Origin: an uncultured Eubacteriales bacterium
GTDB taxonomy: Bacteria > Bacillota > Clostridia > Lachnospirales > Cellulosilyticaceae
Assembly: GCA_900551325.1 (NCBI GenBank)
Contig: URVM01000002.1
Span: forward strand, 124,001-188,000
DNA length: 64,000 bases
Reading direction: 5' to 3'
The position numbers and the translations under genes are program-made. Below the pieces are notes generated by a model. The model was given only the letters and a program-made list of their open reading frames with translations. It was not told the DNA's origin and ran no database searches. Below, piece by piece: positions 61,445 through 64,000 of the stretch (its first letter is position 1; each line of letters begins with the position of its first letter).

Positions 61445-61487
61445 AGGAGCTTACATACACTGATTAAAATCAGCGCATGTAAGCTCC
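61445..61487. terminator. Hairpin between the AraC and GH42 genes
   Basis: GGAGCTTACAT and ATGTAAGCTCC are perfect arms around an inner CTGATTAAAATCAG hairpin. It separates converging genes; T tracts are poor, so termination is less certain than the structure. Confidence 0.6.
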
Positions 61488-61509
61488 ACTTTCTAAATTT
61501 CATATAACT

Positions 61510-63561
61510 TTATAGCTCTCTTCTTGCTACAATAACTTCATAAGGTTCAAGTTCATATTGTGAACTTAGGTCCTTTTTACCATCTATACTTTCTAGATTT
61601 TCTAAAGATAAATCAATGATTACTGATTCTTCATTAAAGTTCTGTATGAAGATGTACTCCGCATCTTCCCCTTGTCTAGAGGTCACACTTACACCTTTAG
61701 GTATAGAACTCCCAAATGTTCTCTTTATTCCATACTTATCTACAAGCATTTCATAAAAATCTCTATAAAATGGTTCTTCAAAGCGTGAGCAAATATAGTA
61801 AGCATCTCCCTTACCAAAGGTATTGACAGTGAGTGCAGGTTCTCCTTTGTAGAAGTCTTTATCATAAGTTAAAAGAGGTTTTGCACTATGACAAAGGACC
61901 CTATCACATAGTTGGCTGCATTTATACGCTTGATGACCTAATAGATTTTCTTCCTCTTGGTTACTTGCACTATTGTATTCACCGTCAAATAAGCCATCTA
62001 TTTCTTCACTTCTAAGTCCTACTACGTCCATAAGACCATGAGGCCAACCACCTAAATGGCATAAGTCTGTTTCATTTACAATACCTGACCAATAAGTAGT
62101 TACAAAGATACCACCAGCCTCTACAAAGTCCTTTATTTTACCTTCTATATTATTTTTTGTCATATACATCATAGGTGCAATAAATACTTTGTACTGTGAA
62201 AGGTCACAACTCATATCTACAAAATCTACTGGAATACCCATTTGCCAAAAGGCTTTATAATGCTCTTGTACTGTTTCTTTGTAGTACATGCCTATATTTC
62301 TTGGGCCTTGTGAATCTGTAACTGCCCACATGTTCTCCCAGTCAAATAAGATAGCTACTTCAGGCTTTACTGTACTTCCTAATACTTCTTTTATATCTTG
62401 TAGACTTTTTCCAAGTTCACTTACTTCTTTAAAAACTCTTGTATCTGCTTCTCCATAATGATCTACTACAGCACCGTGTAATTTCTCAGAAGCACCTCTA
62501 CTTTTACGCCACTGAAAATATTGTACTGAATTTGAACCATGAGCAATAGCTTGTATAGAAGAAAGCTTATGCATCTGTGGTTTTTTAAGCTTACTTACAT
62601 TTTGCCAATTTGTCATACTTGGTGTGCTTTCCATCAGTAAGAAAGGCTGATTTTTAATAGAACGCATTAAATCATGCATCATAGCTGTATCTACTGCTAT
62701 GTCACTATCTTCTTGATTAAACTTATGCCATACAGGATATGAATCCCAAGATACAATATCTATTAAATCACTACAGTTAAAGTAGTTAATTCCTTCATAG
62801 TAGTACATCATATTAATGGTTACTGGTAAATGTGGCTCATAGGTATGCACACTTTGTTTTTCGTGCATTATAAAATCCAGTGTTTGATGACTTACAAACC
62901 TTTTCCAATCTAAGTTCAAACCGTGTAAAAAGGTTTCTCCATGTGGTGCAGGGCTTTCGATCTCATCAAAACTTGTATAACGATGACTCCAAAAAGTAGT
63001 CCACCATACTTTATTAAGAGTCTCTATATCTTTATACTTTTCTTTTAACCATTCTCTAAAAGCTTCCTGACAAAGCTCACAATGACATTCTCCACCATAT
63101 TCATTAGATAAATGCCATAAGATTACTCCTGGATGCCCCGCAAATTCCTTTGCCAGTCTACTATTGATTGCATAGACCTTTTGCCTATAAATTGGTGAAG
63201 TATAACAATGGTTGTGTCTAAATCCAAATAAGTTTCTTACACGATTTGGACCTACACGTAGTACTTCTTCATACTTTTTAGCTAACCAGTTAGGTCTTGC
63301 TCCGCTTGGTGTAGATAAAATAGTATAAATACCATTTTCATAAAGTTTATCTATAACATTTTTTAACCATTCAAATTCATAATGTCCTTCACTTGGTTCT
63401 AGCATAGCCCAAGAAAACATACCTACACTTACTACATTACAGTTTGCCTGTTTCATAAGTTCTATATCTTTAGCTAAAATATCTGGTCTATCTAGCCACT
63501 GCTCTGGATTATAGTCTGCTCCATGTAATAATGTGTTTATCCCTAGAATATTTTTAGTCAT
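61510..63561 (-). CDS. Family 42 beta-galactosidase
   Basis: The protein has 683 residues, typical of GH42. The catalytic barrel has the acid/base Glu154 in HLSNEYGG and the nucleophile Glu311 in LLMESTPS. The zinc site cysteines are Cys119, Cys159, Cys161 and Cys164. A trimerisation domain (about 395-600, VAILFDWENMWAV onward) and a small C-terminal beta domain follow. It hydrolyses beta-galactosides, probably galacto-oligosaccharides imported by the ABC system whose permease gene lies 16 bp upstream. No signal peptide. AGGAGG precedes the ATG. Confidence 0.95.
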   Translation of the reverse strand: MTKNILGINTLLHGADYNPEQWLDRPDILAKDIELMKQANCNVVSVGMFSWAMLEPSEGHYEFEWLKNVIDKLYENGIYTILSTPSGARPNWLAKKYEEVLRVGPNRVRNLFGFRHNHCYTSPIYRQKVYAINSRLAKEFAGHPGVILWHLSNEYGGECHCELCQEAFREWLKEKYKDIETLNKVWWTTFWSHRYTSFDEIESPAPHGETFLHGLNLDWKRFVSHQTLDFIMHEKQSVHTYEPHLPVTINMMYYYEGINYFNCSDLIDIVSWDSYPVWHKFNQEDSDIAVDTAMMHDLMRSIKNQPFLLMESTPSMTNWQNVSKLKKPQMHKLSSIQAIAHGSNSVQYFQWRKSRGASEKLHGAVVDHYGEADTRVFKEVSELGKSLQDIKEVLGSTVKPEVAILFDWENMWAVTDSQGPRNIGMYYKETVQEHYKAFWQMGIPVDFVDMSCDLSQYKVFIAPMMYMTKNNIEGKIKDFVEAGGIFVTTYWSGIVNETDLCHLGGWPHGLMDVVGLRSEEIDGLFDGEYNSASNQEEENLLGHQAYKCSQLCDRVLCHSAKPLLTYDKDFYKGEPALTVNTFGKGDAYYICSRFEEPFYRDFYEMLVDKYGIKRTFGSSIPKGVSVTSRQGEDAEYIFIQNFNEESVIIDLSLENLESIDGKKDLSSQYELEPYEVIVARREL

Positions 63562-63577
63562 TGTATACCTCCTCCTA

Positions 63578-64000
63578 TTATTTAACTGATCCTACCATAC
63601 CTTCTACAAAATGCTTTTGCATTAAGAAGAAAAGAAGAGCAGTTGGAATAGTTGTAATAACAATAGCTACCATAATAATGCCATAGTTAGGATTATATGC
63701 TGATGCAAGGGAAGAAATAATAAGTGGCATAGTCTTCTTGTCTTGTGACTGAAGAACAAGTAGTGGCCATAAAAAGTTATTCCAATACCCCATAAAAACA
63801 ATAATAGCTGCTGCTGCATAAGTTGATTTCATAGTTGGCATATACATATAAAAGAAAGCTTGTGCTTCTGTTAATCCATCCACACGTGCTGCTTGTAATA
63901 TTTCTTTTGGGAAACTCTTTGTATTTTGTAAGAAGAAGAAAATGATAAAGGCTGTAGCTAAAGATGGTAATATAACCGCTGTAGAAGTATTAAGTAAATT
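63578..64000 (-). CDS. Carbohydrate ABC transporter permease (MalG type), N-terminus beyond window
   Basis: The frame is open to the right edge, so 140 C-terminal residues of a normal 275-300 are seen. The GTG at 63883 is inside the gene, not its start. The EAA coupling loop is clear, KSFPKEILQAARVDGLTEAQ. Helices follow, FFYMYMPTMKSTYAAAAIIVFMGYWNNFLWPLL, with the C-terminal ALLFFLMQKHFVEGMVGSVK typical of MalG proteins. It imports a sugar for the GH42 enzyme downstream. Its partner permease and binding protein must lie outside the window. Confidence 0.9.
   Translation of the reverse strand, partial: NLLNTSTAVILPSLATAFIIFFFLQNTKSFPKEILQAARVDGLTEAQAFFYMYMPTMKSTYAAAAIIVFMGYWNNFLWPLLVLQSQDKKTMPLIISSLASAYNPNYGIIMVAIVITTIPTALLFFLMQKHFVEGMVGSVK

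Noticed and set aside
63578..63883. GTG at 63883 as the start of the ABC permease
   Set aside because: The frame continues upstream to the window edge with typical MalG sequence through the EAA loop, so this GTG is an internal valine codon.

Overview
The window is low-GC, strongly AT-rich DNA with dense, short-spaced genes, good AGGAGG-type ribosome binding sites and U-rich intrinsic terminators. This points to a Gram-positive anaerobe of the Clostridia. The glycoside hydrolases, iron-type alcohol dehydrogenase, S-layer-homology protein and selenium-dependent molybdenum-hydroxylase genes would suit a Cellulosilyticum- or Lachnospiraceae-like plant-polysaccharide degrader, but the genus is only an inference. 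No tRNA, rRNA, insertion sequence, prophage or CRISPR array was seen. Most genes lie on the minus strand.

Layout. 1-4127: a purine permease (cut by the left edge) behind a guanine-type purine riboswitch, a BirA-box-controlled bioY, a YfcE-like phosphodiesterase and a TIM-barrel isomerase. 4447-8743: a sulfur module of CoA-disulfide reductase-rhodanese, single-domain rhodanese, a Crp/Fnr regulator and a split YeeE/YedE transporter, with matching 15-bp dyads at about -41 of both target promoters. 8984-12654: a TelA / VWA / membrane-protein cluster. 12814-16873: DUF1653, a radical SAM enzyme with two methyltransferases, a LURP-one protein and a zinc-ribbon protein. 17023-25735: kdpABCDE, headed by a 58-residue two-helix membrane ORF, then thioredoxin. 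26222-37058: an orphan solute-binding lipoprotein, two MATE exporters, Fe-ADH with a Rex-like operator, a MerR regulator, GH3 beta-glucosidase, YjjG nucleotidase and a small HTH protein. 37293-39650: a secreted Ig/B-repeat/SLH protein.

39883-46381 is a divergent molybdenum block. The minus-strand genes yqeC-yqeB-xdhC serve selenium-dependent Mo hydroxylases. The plus-strand operon (molybdopterin-binding protein, moaC, moaA, MOSC, mogA/moaB, modE-like) makes the cofactor and is probably controlled by a 22-bp dyad lying on its -10 element. 46503-54936 holds SelO, a Dus enzyme, a Pnkp-like protein with a decayed kinase domain and no ligase, a DEDD exonuclease, a TetM-like GTPase fused to a Rae1/YacP nuclease domain, and DUF1905. 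55165-61401 is an iron-siderophore ABC operon with a co-transcribed MFS exporter and a divergent AraC regulator. 61510-64000 holds a GH42 beta-galactosidase and the end of a sugar ABC permease gene.

The points most worth a second look are the Crp/Fnr sulfur regulon, the degenerate Pnkp, the TetM-Rae1 fusion, the small membrane ORF in the kdp operon, and the apparent AUU start of the molybdopterin-binding protein. Start codons were moved from the longest-ORF position wherever a ribosome binding site clearly favoured an internal start.
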